Shown here in pieces: positions 16,725-25,783 of a stretch of DNA of 64,000 nt. A program made the position numbers and the translations under genes. The notes under the pieces are model-generated. The model saw nothing but the letters and a program-made list of their open reading frames with translations. It had not been told where the DNA came from and searched no databases. The stretch's first letter is position 1, and every line of letters starts with the position of its first letter. The DNA comes from Flammeovirgaceae bacterium (GTDB lineage Bacteria; Bacteroidota; Bacteroidia; Cytophagales; Cyclobacteriaceae): contig JAHEZH010000008.1 in the NCBI GenBank assembly GCA_023251155.1, forward strand, positions 1-64,000, written 5' to 3'.

Positions 16725-17228
16725 TCAGGAGCGTTTCGATGCAGCGGCCAACAGATTTTCCAAATTGACCATTGACATCTTAAATCCTTCGGTGAAGCCC
16801 ATCTCAATCATCTTCTCCATGCGGGCAAGAGATTCATTATAAACAGTAATAGTCACTTTTGTCGTTCCGTTTTGTTCACTAAAGGTGTAATCCCAATCCG
16901 AACCCGGCAATTGAGGGTTTTCATCTTTGTCTGCAAAAGCATTAAACATTTTGAAATTGGTCTTGGGAGTTATGGAGGTGTACTTCTGAATTGACCAATG
17001 CTCTTGTCCCTCCGGACTTACCATCGCATAAAACCTGCGCCCGCCAACTTTGAAATCCATGAATTTCGTTTTGGACACATAGGGCTTGGGTGCCACCCAC
17101 TGGTCAAGGAGTTCTGCTTTGGTAAATGCATCCCATACCAGGGATTGATCTGCATCAAATTCTCTTGTGATGTACACCGTTTTGGCTTCTTTGTAAACGG
17201 TAAAATCGAATAGCAAATTGTTGGTCAT
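16725..17228 (-). CDS. SRPBCC/AHSA1-domain protein
   Basis: A 167-residue hydrophobic-cavity protein of the AHSA1/START-like group: '[20 protein letters not shown]', '[11 protein letters not shown]', '[19 protein letters not shown]' and '[14 protein letters not shown]'. Such proteins bind small hydrophobic ligands. The start overlaps the stop of the upstream ArsR gene by 4 bases, so the pair is co-transcribed. This ArsR-SRPBCC arrangement is common in bacteria and suggests the ligand-binding protein is induced when ArsR releases the promoter. Confidence 0.88.
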   Translation of the reverse strand: MTNNLLFDFTVYKEAKTVYITREFDADQSLVWDAFTKAELLDQWVAPKPYVSKTKFMDFKVGGRRFYAMVSPEGQEHWSIQKYTSITPKTNFKMFNAFADKDENPQLPGSDWDYTFSEQNGTTKVTITVYNESLARMEKMIEMGFTEGFKMSMVNLENLLAAASKRS

Positions 17229-17551
17229 TTTTTTTGTCTTTTAAGTGTTAATAATACATGGTCCAGTTGATTAAACTGAGTTTCGAGGATTCTCCTGAAT
17301 TGCTCCATCCATTTATCAATCTCTTTCATTTTGCTGGCATTGATGTGATAATATATTTCTCTTCCTTTTTGCTCTTGCTTCACCAGCTCACATTCAGTAA
17401 GAATCCGAATGTGCTTTGAAACGGCCTGCCTGCTGCTATGAAACTCTTCGGCTATGGCATTGGGAGTCATGGCCTGTGCCGCTATCAATAAGAGAATGGC
17501 CCTGCGGGTAGGGTCAGCTATCGCCTGAAAAACATCTCGCCTCGTTTCCAT
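17225..17551 (-). CDS. ArsR-family winged-helix repressor
   Basis: A 108-residue regulator with the wHTH '[20 protein letters not shown]', '[20 protein letters not shown]', '[20 protein letters not shown]' and '[18 protein letters not shown]'. No CxC metal site is present in the recognition helix region, so it belongs to the non-metal ArsR group usually paired with SRPBCC proteins. It probably represses its own operon through the two palindromes located 12-55 bases upstream of its start codon. Confidence 0.92.
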   Translation of the reverse strand: METRRDVFQAIADPTRRAILLLIAAQAMTPNAIAEEFHSSRQAVSKHIRILTECELVKQEQKGREIYYHINASKMKEIDKWMEQFRRILETQFNQLDHVLLTLKRQKK

Positions 17552-17562
17552 TTGTCTCTACG

Positions 17563-17606
17563 TGCAATTATCTGGTTGCAAATATATATGCAATTATTTG
17601 GTTGCA
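17563..17606. promoter_or_regulatory. Tandem palindromic operator upstream of arsR-like gene
   Basis: Two copies of an interrupted palindrome, TGCAATTATCTGGTTGCA (17563-17580) and TGCAATTATTTGGTTGCA (17589-17606), differ at one base and are spaced 26 bases apart. Each has TGCAA/TTGCA arms. Their position immediately upstream of the ArsR start codon suggests a doubled autoregulatory operator. Confidence 0.7.
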
Positions 17607-17868
17607 CAATGTCTGGTCAAAAAAAATAGTGGAGAGGATGGGCTACAAAGAAAGAATGGAAAGTGTTTCGCACGAGTGATCGACAAACAATAAAGGGGTT
17701 CCGGACCTTTTAAAACCCGCTTATCCCCTTTTCAACTCATCAAATCGGCCCATTTTTAACATTAGCCCTGCTTTTCACTACACCCGTTCTACAACTCATT
17801 ACACCTTACTTGTAAGGGGGGCATCCGGTTCCCACCTTTGAGCCGTATTAGTAGTAAAATTAACTTCT

Positions 17869-19296
17869 ATGAACGCGCTGACGATCCGATTGCTATTCAT
17901 CACTGCCCTGGCCTTCACCATCATGGCTCAGGGGCAGAACATGGTGTATTCTTCCAACAAAAACGGAAACAACAAGATCACGTACCGAACTTCCAACGGC
18001 AACTCTTCCTTCAACGTGGAGATGCGCGGAAAGATTGAACTTACGGATGATGACAAAGACATCAAAAGCATGTCGTCTGACGGGTATCTGGAAGTCACCA
18101 AGGTAGTGTTTGGCAGCAAGCGCACCGTGGTCATCTCTCCAACTGCGGGTGGACTGAAGCGCGAATACTATGAAGGCAGAACTTCATTGCCCTTTGAGCC
18201 GGATGGACGCAAGTGGCTGGCGGAAATTATGCCCGAACTGGTACGTACGACTACCATTGGTGCCGAAAGCCGTGTGAACCGCTTCTACAAGCAAGGCGGC
18301 ACCAACAACGTGCTCAACCAGATCACCAGCATGGAAAGTGATTATGTAAAACATCACTATGCTACCCTGCTGATGGGGCTCACCAGCAATGCAAAAGAGT
18401 ATCCTGCTATTGTAACACGCATATCCGCAGCCATCGAATCGGATTACTACCTGGCTGAATTCCTTAAAAATAACCTCACCAAGTTTCTTACTTCACGTGA
18501 AGCAACGGATGCGGTCTTTGCTTCTACCAAGAAGATGGAATCGGATCACTATAAAACAGAAGTAATCAAGGAAGCCCTGCGCAGCCAGGCCGCCTCCCCT
18601 GAGGCCATCAGGTCGATACTGACCGCATCGAGTGAAATGGAATCGGATCACTACAAAACAGAAGTACTGACTTCATTAATGAAACAATCCAACCTTACCG
18701 ATGCCATCGTATCTGAAATGATCAACGCATCGAAAGCCATTGAATCGGATCATTACCGAACAGTAGTACTGACCAAAGCACTGGCCAAACAAGGGCTGTC
18801 CGCCAACTCCTACCAGCGTGTACTGGAATCCGTAAAAGACATTGATTCCGACCATTATAAAACGGAAGTGCTGACCAGCCTATTGAAAAACAAATTGCCA
18901 GCTGATCAGATTTTTACCCTGGTAGACCTGTCCAGCAATATTGATTCCGATCATTACCTTACTGTGGTATATACTACGGTAATGAAAAATCAGGACCTCA
19001 GCGATGAGTCCTTCAAAGCGCTGATGGAACGGGCCAGCAATGTAGATAGTGATCATTATGCCTCTACTATCCTGAAAGCCGCTTTGGGGCTGCCCAATAT
19101 CAACGACAGTAAGATAATTACGGTATTGAATGCAGCAGGAAATATGGAATCAGATCACTACATCACCGATGTGCTGATAACAGCAGCGCCAAAAGTAAGA
19201 GCAGGCAGCAGTGTATTAAAAGATGCTTACCGTGCCGTTGCCAAAGGTATCGGTTCTGAAACGTACTATGGTCGTGCGTTAAGAGCGATCGAATAA
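17869..19296 (+). CDS. Exported protein with ten 34-residue ESDHY repeats
   Basis: A 475-residue protein with a signal peptide (ends about residue 22, 'TIMAQGQ'). Residues 25-150 form a beta-rich domain ('EMRGKIELTDDDKDIKSMS', 'GYLEVTKVVFGSKRTVVIS', 'LPFEPDGRKWLAEIMPEL'). From residue 155 a repeat starts with [MI][ED]SD[HY]Y and returns at 155, 189, 223, 257, 291, 325, 358, 392, 426 and, degenerate, 461. The period is 34 residues, shortened once to 33. Each unit reads as two helices (for example 'ESDHYKTEVLTSLMKQS' then 'LTDAIVSEMINASKA'), so an alpha-solenoid is likely. I recall similar N-domain plus SDY repeats attached to M56/BlaR-type peptidases in proteobacteria, without proof. Function unknown; probably a periplasmic binding scaffold. 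Confidence 0.8.
   Translation: MNALTIRLLFITALAFTIMAQGQNMVYSSNKNGNNKITYRTSNGNSSFNVEMRGKIELTDDDKDIKSMSSDGYLEVTKVVFGSKRTVVISPTAGGLKREYYEGRTSLPFEPDGRKWLAEIMPELVRTTTIGAESRVNRFYKQGGTNNVLNQITSMESDYVKHHYATLLMGLTSNAKEYPAIVTRISAAIESDYYLAEFLKNNLTKFLTSREATDAVFASTKKMESDHYKTEVIKEALRSQAASPEAIRSILTASSEMESDHYKTEVLTSLMKQSNLTDAIVSEMINASKAIESDHYRTVVLTKALAKQGLSANSYQRVLESVKDIDSDHYKTEVLTSLLKNKLPADQIFTLVDLSSNIDSDHYLTVVYTTVMKNQDLSDESFKALMERASNVDSDHYASTILKAALGLPNINDSKIITVLNAAGNMESDHYITDVLITAAPKVRAGSSVLKDAYRAVAKGIGSETYYGRALRAIE
18331..19293 (+). repeat. Coding tandem repeat, 102-bp period
   Basis: Ten units of about 102 bp encode the ESDHY solenoid. The best-conserved neighbours (starting 18535 and 18637) share ATGGAATCGGATCACTA and differ mostly at third positions, while outer units have diverged, which suggests old duplications under protein-level selection. 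Confidence 0.8.
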
Positions 19297-19307
19297 TCCC
19301 TTCCCGG

Positions 19308-19340
19308 TAAGCCTCTCTCCTTCCATAGCAGAGAGGCTTA
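19308..19340 (+). terminator. Hairpin between repeat-protein gene and kinase operon
   Basis: TAAGCCTCTCT and AGAGAGGCTTA form an 11-bp perfect stem with an 11-base loop, 11 bases after the stop codon and followed by TTATAATTTA. It probably separates the repeat-protein transcript from the kinase operon. Confidence 0.75.
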
Positions 19341-19395
19341 TTATAATTTATCTGAAGATTTATCGTAAAGCGAAAATTACTTAGCTTGGGCCTTT

Positions 19396-20475
19396 ATGCC
19401 CACATTCAACATGCCATCTAAAGAAACCATGCGCAAATACGTATTGCTGGTGGTGGTTTGTACCCTACTGGGCATTTCCTTTTACGTGTACATTCACTAT
19501 AGTTCGGTAGGGCAACTGCCTTCACTGAAACTGAAACTGGAAAAATACCTGCTCGCCATTGCGCTTACCAACATCATCGGGTTGGTGATAGTAAATATCG
19601 ATCTGCTACTGGATAGGTTGATTCACTGGCGCAGTTACTTCCTGTTGCGTTTCCTTACGGGATTCATCGTCAATACGTTGCTTTCCATAGGTATGATGAC
19701 GGGGGTTATACGATTCTTTGCTTTGATCAGCCAGGATGAAGCACTGAAGCTGGGTATACTCCTCGTCATATCGGTGTTCATCTATGAAATTTTCTACGGA
19801 TGGTTCTACTCCTACCGCTATTATGCCCATACTCAGGTAGAGCAAATACGTTCAGAACGCTGGCAGCTGGAGTTGCAATTTGAATCACTCAAGAACCAGA
19901 TCAGCCCGCACTATTTGTTCAACTGCCTCAATACCATTTCATCGTTATTGTATAAAGACAGCTATGTAGCCGAAGAGTTCATTCGCAGAATGGCCGACAC
20001 GTTCCGCTATGTACTGTCTCATCAGAAAAGAAAACTGGTCACCTTACGAGAAGAAGTGGAGTTTGTCAAAGCGTATTACTATTTGCTACAGGTGCGCTAC
20101 GAAGACCACCTGCGCATGGAAATCAATCTGCCCAAAAGCATACTCGATACTTCACTACCCCCACTCACCTTACAACTGCTGGTAGAGAATGCCGTGAAGC
20201 ACAACCAGATCTCTAAAGAAAATCCGTTACTGGTTTACATCTCGGCCAAAGACAATACGCACCTGGTCATCACCAACACCAAGACCATAACAGTCAATCC
20301 ATCAACCAGCTTTAAAATCGGGTTGGATAACATTAAGAACCGTTATCAGTTTTTTACTACTGAAAAGATCACGGTCAAAGACGGGACCAAGTTTAGCGTA
20401 GAGCTCCCTATTCTTAAAAATCAGGCTGCGGTAAATCCCAGCGAGCGGGGTTCATTAATCAACGAATACAAATGA
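19396..20475 (+). CDS. LytS-type sensor histidine kinase (catalytically complete)
   Basis: A 359-residue kinase with four membrane helices (about 16-140), a helical linker and a complete His_kinase/HATPase pair: H172 in 'NQISPHYLFNCLNT', N265 in 'LLVENAVKHN' and a G-box 'IGLDNIKNRYQFF'. The last 20 residues ('NQAAVNPSERGSLINEYK') extend beyond the usual end. It overlaps the following gene by 4 bases (ATGA), the first of two such overlaps in a three-gene operon. It is likely to phosphorylate the LytTR regulator two genes downstream. No extracellular sensor domain is present. Confidence 0.9.
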   Translation: MPTFNMPSKETMRKYVLLVVVCTLLGISFYVYIHYSSVGQLPSLKLKLEKYLLAIALTNIIGLVIVNIDLLLDRLIHWRSYFLLRFLTGFIVNTLLSIGMMTGVIRFFALISQDEALKLGILLVISVFIYEIFYGWFYSYRYYAHTQVEQIRSERWQLELQFESLKNQISPHYLFNCLNTISSLLYKDSYVAEEFIRRMADTFRYVLSHQKRKLVTLREEVEFVKAYYYLLQVRYEDHLRMEINLPKSILDTSLPPLTLQLLVENAVKHNQISKENPLLVYISAKDNTHLVITNTKTITVNPSTSFKIGLDNIKNRYQFFTTEKITVKDGTKFSVELPILKNQAAVNPSERGSLINEYK

Positions 20476-21533
20476 ACCGCATCTTCATCAACAGCATTGT
20501 ATTCCGTATTTGCTCAGCACCCGTGTTTGGTGTGCTGGTCTACTTGTTGATATTGTTAATCAACAACACCCTGAGTGACATCAATAAATTATTCAGCAAT
20601 CAGGAGCTGTACGTGTGCATTGCCCTCAGCTACCTGCTGCTTGAATCAATGCGGCTGATAATCCACTTCATTGACAAGTATCAGTCACGGTTTACCTTTC
20701 AGCGCAGAATCATCCTTCAGCTTATACTTACGTTAGCCGGCGGGCTGGGATTAGTGGCACTGGCCATCTCCTCTTACTTCCGCTGGGGAGTTGGCTTTAG
20801 TATATCCAACCATCAGTTAAATATCTTTCTCGGCATATTTGCTGCTACGAGCTTGCTCTACAACCTGCTCTACTTCAGTCAGACGTACCTGCTGCGCGAA
20901 AACCGGTTGCGCATAGAGCAGGAAAAGAAAATGCAGGAAAAAGTAGAAGCGGATTTCCTTTCATTCAAAAACGAAATCAATCCTGACCTGCTCTACGAAA
21001 GTTTGGAAAACCTGATACTCACTCTCCATTACAATGCCGATCTGGCCGAGGAGCAAATCGATTACCTTGCCGGGATATATCGCTACAGCTTAGTAAACAG
21101 AAATAAAGAGTTGATCAGTCTCGATGAAGAACTGCATGCGGCAGAGAATCTTCTTTCCCTGCTCAACTTCCGTTATCAACATCAACTCAGCATCATTAAA
21201 GACATCCCCCAGGCAGAAGCGATTTATTTAATACCCGGCTCGTTGTTAGTGACAATCGATTCGGTCATTCGCAATACATTGATTTCGGCAAAATCACCCT
21301 TGATCATACGCCTTTACCTGGAAGAAGATGACGACTACCTGGTATTGCAGCACATGCTGAATGACAAACTCCAGTATCATCACGAAAGTCTCAATGCATT
21401 CATGAGGCTACAGCGCTCCTATTCTTTCTTTAGTGAAAAACCTTTCGTACAAGTAAAGGCCGGGCGCGAGAATTATATTAAATTTCCGTTGGTAAGAATG
21501 ACTAACGATTCCTCTTTATCCGACATCTCATGA
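20472..21533 (+). CDS. Degenerate LytS-type kinase paralogue (pseudokinase)
   Basis: A 353-residue protein with the same architecture as the kinase before it: four membrane helices, then a His_kinase-like region. The phosphoacceptor His is replaced by Asp (D172 in 'NEINPDLLYESLEN', aligned with H172 of its neighbour). The N-box Asn is replaced by Ser ('VTIDSVIRN'), and no G-box is visible. Autophosphorylation is therefore unlikely. The frame is intact and both overlaps with neighbours are 4 bases, so it is a maintained gene and probably works as a dimerising or sensing partner of the active kinase. Confidence 0.8.
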   Translation: MNRIFINSIVFRICSAPVFGVLVYLLILLINNTLSDINKLFSNQELYVCIALSYLLLESMRLIIHFIDKYQSRFTFQRRIILQLILTLAGGLGLVALAISSYFRWGVGFSISNHQLNIFLGIFAATSLLYNLLYFSQTYLLRENRLRIEQEKKMQEKVEADFLSFKNEINPDLLYESLENLILTLHYNADLAEEQIDYLAGIYRYSLVNRNKELISLDEELHAAENLLSLLNFRYQHQLSIIKDIPQAEAIYLIPGSLLVTIDSVIRNTLISAKSPLIIRLYLEEDDDYLVLQHMLNDKLQYHHESLNAFMRLQRSYSFFSEKPFVQVKAGRENYIKFPLVRMTNDSSLSDIS

Positions 21534-22321
21534 GCACCATCCTGAACATGAAAGTGCTCATCGTTGAAGATGAAACTCCGGCAGCCGAAAAACTGGAGCG
21601 CTATCTTCAGAAATACAGTACGGGCATTACTGTCATTGAAAAAACGGGCTCCATTGAAGAAACATCCAGCTGGCTCAAAGCACATCAGGCCGAAGTGGAT
21701 CTCATCTTCATGGACATACAACTCAAAGATGGATTGAGCTTCCAGATTTTCCAGGAAGTGAAAGTAGTGAAGCCGGTGATCTTCATCACTGCCTACAATG
21801 AATTTGCTTTGGATGCCTTCAAAGTAAATGGAATCGATTACCTGCTCAAGCCGGTAACATTTACCGATCTGTCGGCCAGTCTTAAAAAACTGGAATCACT
21901 GAGTGAGCAATTGCGATGGAGCGATGCCAAAGCAGAGAAAGTAGTGTCCACGTTTACCGAAACTCCTGCCGTAAGTTATAAGAACCGCTTCATGGTGAAG
22001 CTGGGTGATCACATTCGTTCCATTACTTCCGATCAGATCAGCTTTTTCTTTGCCGATGGACGTGATGTGTACCTTATCACCCATCAGCAACGCAAGTTCA
22101 TCATCGACTATACCCTGGAAAACCTGGATGAAGTACTCGATCCGAAAATCTTCTACCGGGTGAATCGCTCCTACATCCTGAACATCAGTGCCATTCAGGA
22201 CGTGATCGTTTACTCCAACAGCCGCTTAAAAATCACCTCCAACATTAAATGGGAAGATGAGATCATCGTGAGCCGCGAAAAAGTAAGCGAGTTTAAGGAA
22301 TGGTTTGATGGAGTGCATTAG
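21530..22321 (+). CDS. LytTR-family response regulator
   Basis: A 263-residue regulator with a receiver domain (acidic E13/D14, phosphoacceptor D62 in 'LIFMDIQLKDG', Lys in 'DYLLKPV') and a LytTR domain from about residue 150 ('RFMVKLGDHIRSITSDQISF', 'ILNISAIQDVIVYSNSRLKI', ending 'VSREKVSEFKEWFDG'). It is the last gene of the kinase/pseudokinase/regulator operon and the only visible output. Its targets may include the neighbouring repeat-protein gene, by proximity only. Confidence 0.92.
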   Translation: MSTILNMKVLIVEDETPAAEKLERYLQKYSTGITVIEKTGSIEETSSWLKAHQAEVDLIFMDIQLKDGLSFQIFQEVKVVKPVIFITAYNEFALDAFKVNGIDYLLKPVTFTDLSASLKKLESLSEQLRWSDAKAEKVVSTFTETPAVSYKNRFMVKLGDHIRSITSDQISFFFADGRDVYLITHQQRKFIIDYTLENLDEVLDPKIFYRVNRSYILNISAIQDVIVYSNSRLKITSNIKWEDEIIVSREKVSEFKEWFDGVH

Positions 22322-22446
22322 CTGGTTACGGTTCCCCGTTGCCGGAAGTAAGCGGTTATCCGGCGCACCTGAACTGCAATCTATTCTAAAAGTACAGCTC
22401 ACGATCAGCCGAAGATGTATCATCAACCATTAGCTGAATACTAAAA

Positions 22447-22474
22447 AAGCCATACACTTTGCAATGCATGGCTT
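22447..22474 (-). terminator. Hairpin between convergent regulator and metalloprotease genes
   Basis: AAGCCAT and ATGGCTT form a 7-bp stem. On the minus strand it is followed by TTTTTTAG, so it is a reasonable rho-independent terminator for the metalloprotease gene 20 bases away. Confidence 0.6.
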
Positions 22475-22493
22475 CCATCCAAATAAATTAGTA

Positions 22494-24983
22494 TTAATGG
22501 TTACAATAATCCATATCGTAATCTCCTATCGGTTGGCCCGGAGGTGCCGGCAACAGGTTCTCTTGCTTGAACTCTTCCGGATTCTCACCTAAGTGAGTGA
22601 CTTGTTTTGCCAGGTAAATATAAAACGCTTTCCATTCTTCATCGGCCGTCACACCGGCACGTTGTGTCATCCATGTCTTCAGCTGTTCCAGCTTTAAAGA
22701 CGCTATTGCTTTTACAGGAGCAGCGGCATCCTTATTCAACGCCAGTTTTGCTAAATTGGTAAACAGCGCATTATCAACCGACATTTGCACAGCACCTTCA
22801 TATCCGCTTTTAGGAGCCGCTTTTATCGTTACATTCATTACTCGGTCCATCACACTTTCCAGGCTCATCAGTTTGGCATCGCGTGAGTGATGTTCAAATA
22901 AGCGATTGGCACGGGAGGCATTGAAAATCAAACTAAACGTCATGTCTGCAGCAGTCTCCGCAGCCGATAATGGATCAAATGTTAAATCGGTTTTGCCTTT
23001 GATCAATTCGCGATGGCGTGTATAACCCAATGGGCGTGGAGGAATTATCTTCAATACGTTTTCGGGCAATGCCAGAGAGGAAACCTCTACCGTCTTCATC
23101 AATGCCTCCAATGCTTTTATTTCCTGCTGAGGTGTAAGCAGGTCAGCAACAGGTTGTCCATCCCCACGCAAGGCGTAGCGGTAGTTCACACCACCCAATA
23201 CTTTCGATGTTGCTTCGGTCTGGTAGCGATGAAAGAAATACATTGGCACCAGCACTTCTTCCAGCGTAGCCATGGGTGCTCCTGGTTTGATGTTGCGTTC
23301 ACCAAAGTTCTTCAGCACTACAGTACGTATCTCCAGCATACGGTTCAATTCATCCGCCGCATCTTTGCCATTATCCCAAAGGTGGGCGTACGGATGGGCG
23401 CTTCCAAAAGGGCGTGCATCCTGATCGGATAAGAAAGTAAAACCCTCCTTCAATGATTTCTGGATGATCTCATTCAGTGCTTTCGCTTCATCAGTGCCCG
23501 AAGGGAAATCCTGATAGCCATAAGTAATAATTACCTTATCGAAAGCTCCGATCTTTGCATCATACGCCTCACTTAAATCCACTTTACCATTTACCAGCTT
23601 TACATAAGGATGCGGATAGTCCATTACCGAAGCAAAGTTTTCTGAACTGCTGGAATACGCATGAGCTATACCCAATGTGTGCCCTACTTCATGAGCGGCC
23701 AGCTGTTTCAATCTGCTCAATGCCATTTGCTCCATCTCTTTCGATACGGGCTTACCCTCTTCATACGGAGCGAGCAACCCTTCTGCAATCAAAAAATCCT
23801 GACGCACACGCAGTGAACCTAAAGTGACATGGCCTTTAATGATTTCTCCTGTACGTGGATCGGTAACACCTCCACCATATGACCATCCACGGGTAGAGCG
23901 ATGCACCCAGTTGATCATATTATATCGCACATCCATAGGGTCAGCATCATCCGGAAGCAACGCTACCTGGAAAGCATTTTTATAACCTGCCGCCTCGAAT
24001 GCCTGATTCCACCAGCGTGCCCCTTCCATCAATGCAGAACGGATGGGCTCCGGAGCACCCGGATCCATGTAATAGATAATGGGTTTCACCACTTCGCTTA
24101 CCGCAGCAGCAGGGTCCTTTTTCTTCAACCGGTGGCGTGTGATGAATCGTTTTTCAATCGGTTCACTGATCGGTGTTGCATAATCATAATACGATGTACT
24201 GAAGTATCCTGCACGGGGGTCAAACTTGCGCGGCTGGTAATCACCATCAGGTAACTGAACAAACGAAACGTGCTCGCGAACCGAAACCACGGAAGGTGTT
24301 GGCGTTACGCTGCGAATATATTGCCCGGCAGGCTGACCGGTAAAGGTCAATATCGTTTCAAACTCTGTGTTCTGGGGAAAATTTTTAATACGTGCCGGAT
24401 AGAAAGACGAACGTGATTTATCCAATGAATAAGTTCCCTGCTGTGTATTGCGCAACGTACCTGCTACATCATGTACATCCTGCAAAAGAAAGTCCGTAGC
24501 ATCTACCAATAGTTTACCTCCATCATCCGTAACCACCGTAAAACCCCAAAGCACCGAAGAAGCAAACGATTCCTGCACTGCCCTGCGTTCATTCGCGTTT
24601 TCACTTATCGCACGGAAATTCAGATTAGGTTCAACCAACATTACTTTTGGACCTCTGCGCTCAAATTTCACTACACGCTCCCGGCCCAGCTGATTGCGAT
24701 CGAGCCCGATGTCATTAGAACCAACGGCAGCGGTAAGGGATTCGATATAAAGAAAATCAGTATCAAGTTTGTCAATAACCAGAAAAATCTTGTCTTGCTT
24801 CTCGTCATGGTAAAATTCAAAATAGCCCGGGTATTTCTTCATCCCCGCTACTTTTCCTTCTATACCGGATGTGCTGGCGGATGAAGGTGTAACAGGTGGT
24901 GGCGTATCCGATTGTTTTTTCTTCTGAGCATACGTAAGTGAAGAAACCAGGAGTACAAGGGGCAATAGGTATTTCATGGGCAT
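22494..24983 (-). CDS. Exported zinc metalloprotease (metzincin-like, DUF5117/DUF4953 type)
   Basis: An 829-residue secreted protein with a signal peptide ending near 'SLTYAQKKK'. The catalytic motif HEVGHTLGIAH (about residues 430-440) has the full HExxHxxGxxH zinc site of metzincins, and the following 'SVMDYPHPYVK' fits the Met-turn. The N-terminal half, with 'LDTDFLYIESLTAAVGSNDI', 'GLDRNQLGRERVVKFERRGP' and 'DATDFLLQDVHDVAGTL', matches the large Bacteroidota family with DUF5118/DUF5117/DUF4953 domains. Substrates are unknown. A Met two codons inside the start is an alternative. It is a single-gene unit ending at a hairpin. Confidence 0.88.
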   Translation of the reverse strand: MPMKYLLPLVLLVSSLTYAQKKKQSDTPPPVTPSSASTSGIEGKVAGMKKYPGYFEFYHDEKQDKIFLVIDKLDTDFLYIESLTAAVGSNDIGLDRNQLGRERVVKFERRGPKVMLVEPNLNFRAISENANERRAVQESFASSVLWGFTVVTDDGGKLLVDATDFLLQDVHDVAGTLRNTQQGTYSLDKSRSSFYPARIKNFPQNTEFETILTFTGQPAGQYIRSVTPTPSVVSVREHVSFVQLPDGDYQPRKFDPRAGYFSTSYYDYATPISEPIEKRFITRHRLKKKDPAAAVSEVVKPIIYYMDPGAPEPIRSALMEGARWWNQAFEAAGYKNAFQVALLPDDADPMDVRYNMINWVHRSTRGWSYGGGVTDPRTGEIIKGHVTLGSLRVRQDFLIAEGLLAPYEEGKPVSKEMEQMALSRLKQLAAHEVGHTLGIAHAYSSSSENFASVMDYPHPYVKLVNGKVDLSEAYDAKIGAFDKVIITYGYQDFPSGTDEAKALNEIIQKSLKEGFTFLSDQDARPFGSAHPYAHLWDNGKDAADELNRMLEIRTVVLKNFGERNIKPGAPMATLEEVLVPMYFFHRYQTEATSKVLGGVNYRYALRGDGQPVADLLTPQQEIKALEALMKTVEVSSLALPENVLKIIPPRPLGYTRHRELIKGKTDLTFDPLSAAETAADMTFSLIFNASRANRLFEHHSRDAKLMSLESVMDRVMNVTIKAAPKSGYEGAVQMSVDNALFTNLAKLALNKDAAAPVKAIASLKLEQLKTWMTQRAGVTADEEWKAFYIYLAKQVTHLGENPEEFKQENLLPAPPGQPIGDYDMDYCNH

Positions 24984-25056
24984 TCTTATTAAGAGCCCTG
25001 AAACTAATTATTCCCGCAAGGGAAAACAACGGGAATAGGAAGAACGGAATAAAAAA

Positions 25057-25115
25057 GGTGCCGAATACGAGTGTAATCGGTCTATCCATAAAAGGAAAAC
25101 CCTGATTTCGGCACC
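25057..25115 (-). terminator. Long-loop hairpin after the propeller-kinase operon
   Basis: GGTGCCGAA and TTCGGCACC pair across about 41 bases; on the minus strand the second arm is followed by TTTTTTATT. It begins 33 bases beyond the stop of the NarL-type regulator gene. Confidence 0.6.
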
Positions 25116-25147
25116 CGCTTTCTTTTCTAATCGGCAGGTTATTTTGA

Positions 25148-25783
25148 TCAGATCAGTTTCTCCAGATTGGCCTTCGCCAATGCTTCACTTTTGCTCTTCA
25201 CCTGCAGTTTGGAATAAATATTCTTGATATGGGTTTTCGAAGTCTCCTTGGAAATAAACAGCTCCTCCGAAATCTGCGTGTATGTCTTCCCTTCCGATAT
25301 CAGCGTAAGTATTTCTGTCTCTCTTTTCGTAAGCGGACTGTTGGGATTCACATGATAGTTATCAATCACCATACGGGCAATTTTACTGCTCATCGGTGCT
25401 CCTCCTTTGATGATTTCTTCCAGGGCCGAAAGTAATTCCAGGTAGTTGGCACTCTTGGTAATGTAACCCGAAGCGCCCGATTTCAATGCATCAAACACCA
25501 GTTCACTGTCTTCGTAAACAGATACCATGATGATCTCTGAAGAAGGACTTTTGTCTTTGATTATTTTCGTTCCCTGTATACCATTCATTCCTCCCGGAAG
25601 TTCGATGTCCATGAGCACAATCTCGGGTTTATCTGAAGGAAGATGACGGATGGCTTCTTCACAGCTGCCATAGGCATTGACTACAAAAAACTTCGGTGAA
25701 CTGTTTACAATCAATGAGAAGCTGTTTCTGATTTCAGGATCATCTTCTACAATAAGTACTCTCTTTTTAGATGATGGTATCAT
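25148..25783 (-). CDS. NarL/LuxR-family response regulator
   Basis: A 211-residue regulator with a receiver domain (D14/D15, phosphoacceptor D59 in 'IVLMDIELPGGMNG', Lys in 'YITKSANYLEL') and a C-terminal LuxR HTH ('PLTKRETEILTLISEGKTYT', 'QISEELFISKETSKTHIKNI', 'YSKLQVKSKSEALAKA'). It overlaps the 3' end of the propeller sensor kinase by 17 bases, so the two are one operon and a cognate pair. Confidence 0.93.
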   Translation of the reverse strand: MIPSSKKRVLIVEDDPEIRNSFSLIVNSSPKFFVVNAYGSCEEAIRHLPSDKPEIVLMDIELPGGMNGIQGTKIIKDKSPSSEIIMVSVYEDSELVFDALKSGASGYITKSANYLELLSALEEIIKGGAPMSSKIARMVIDNYHVNPNSPLTKRETEILTLISEGKTYTQISEELFISKETSKTHIKNIYSKLQVKSKSEALAKANLEKLI

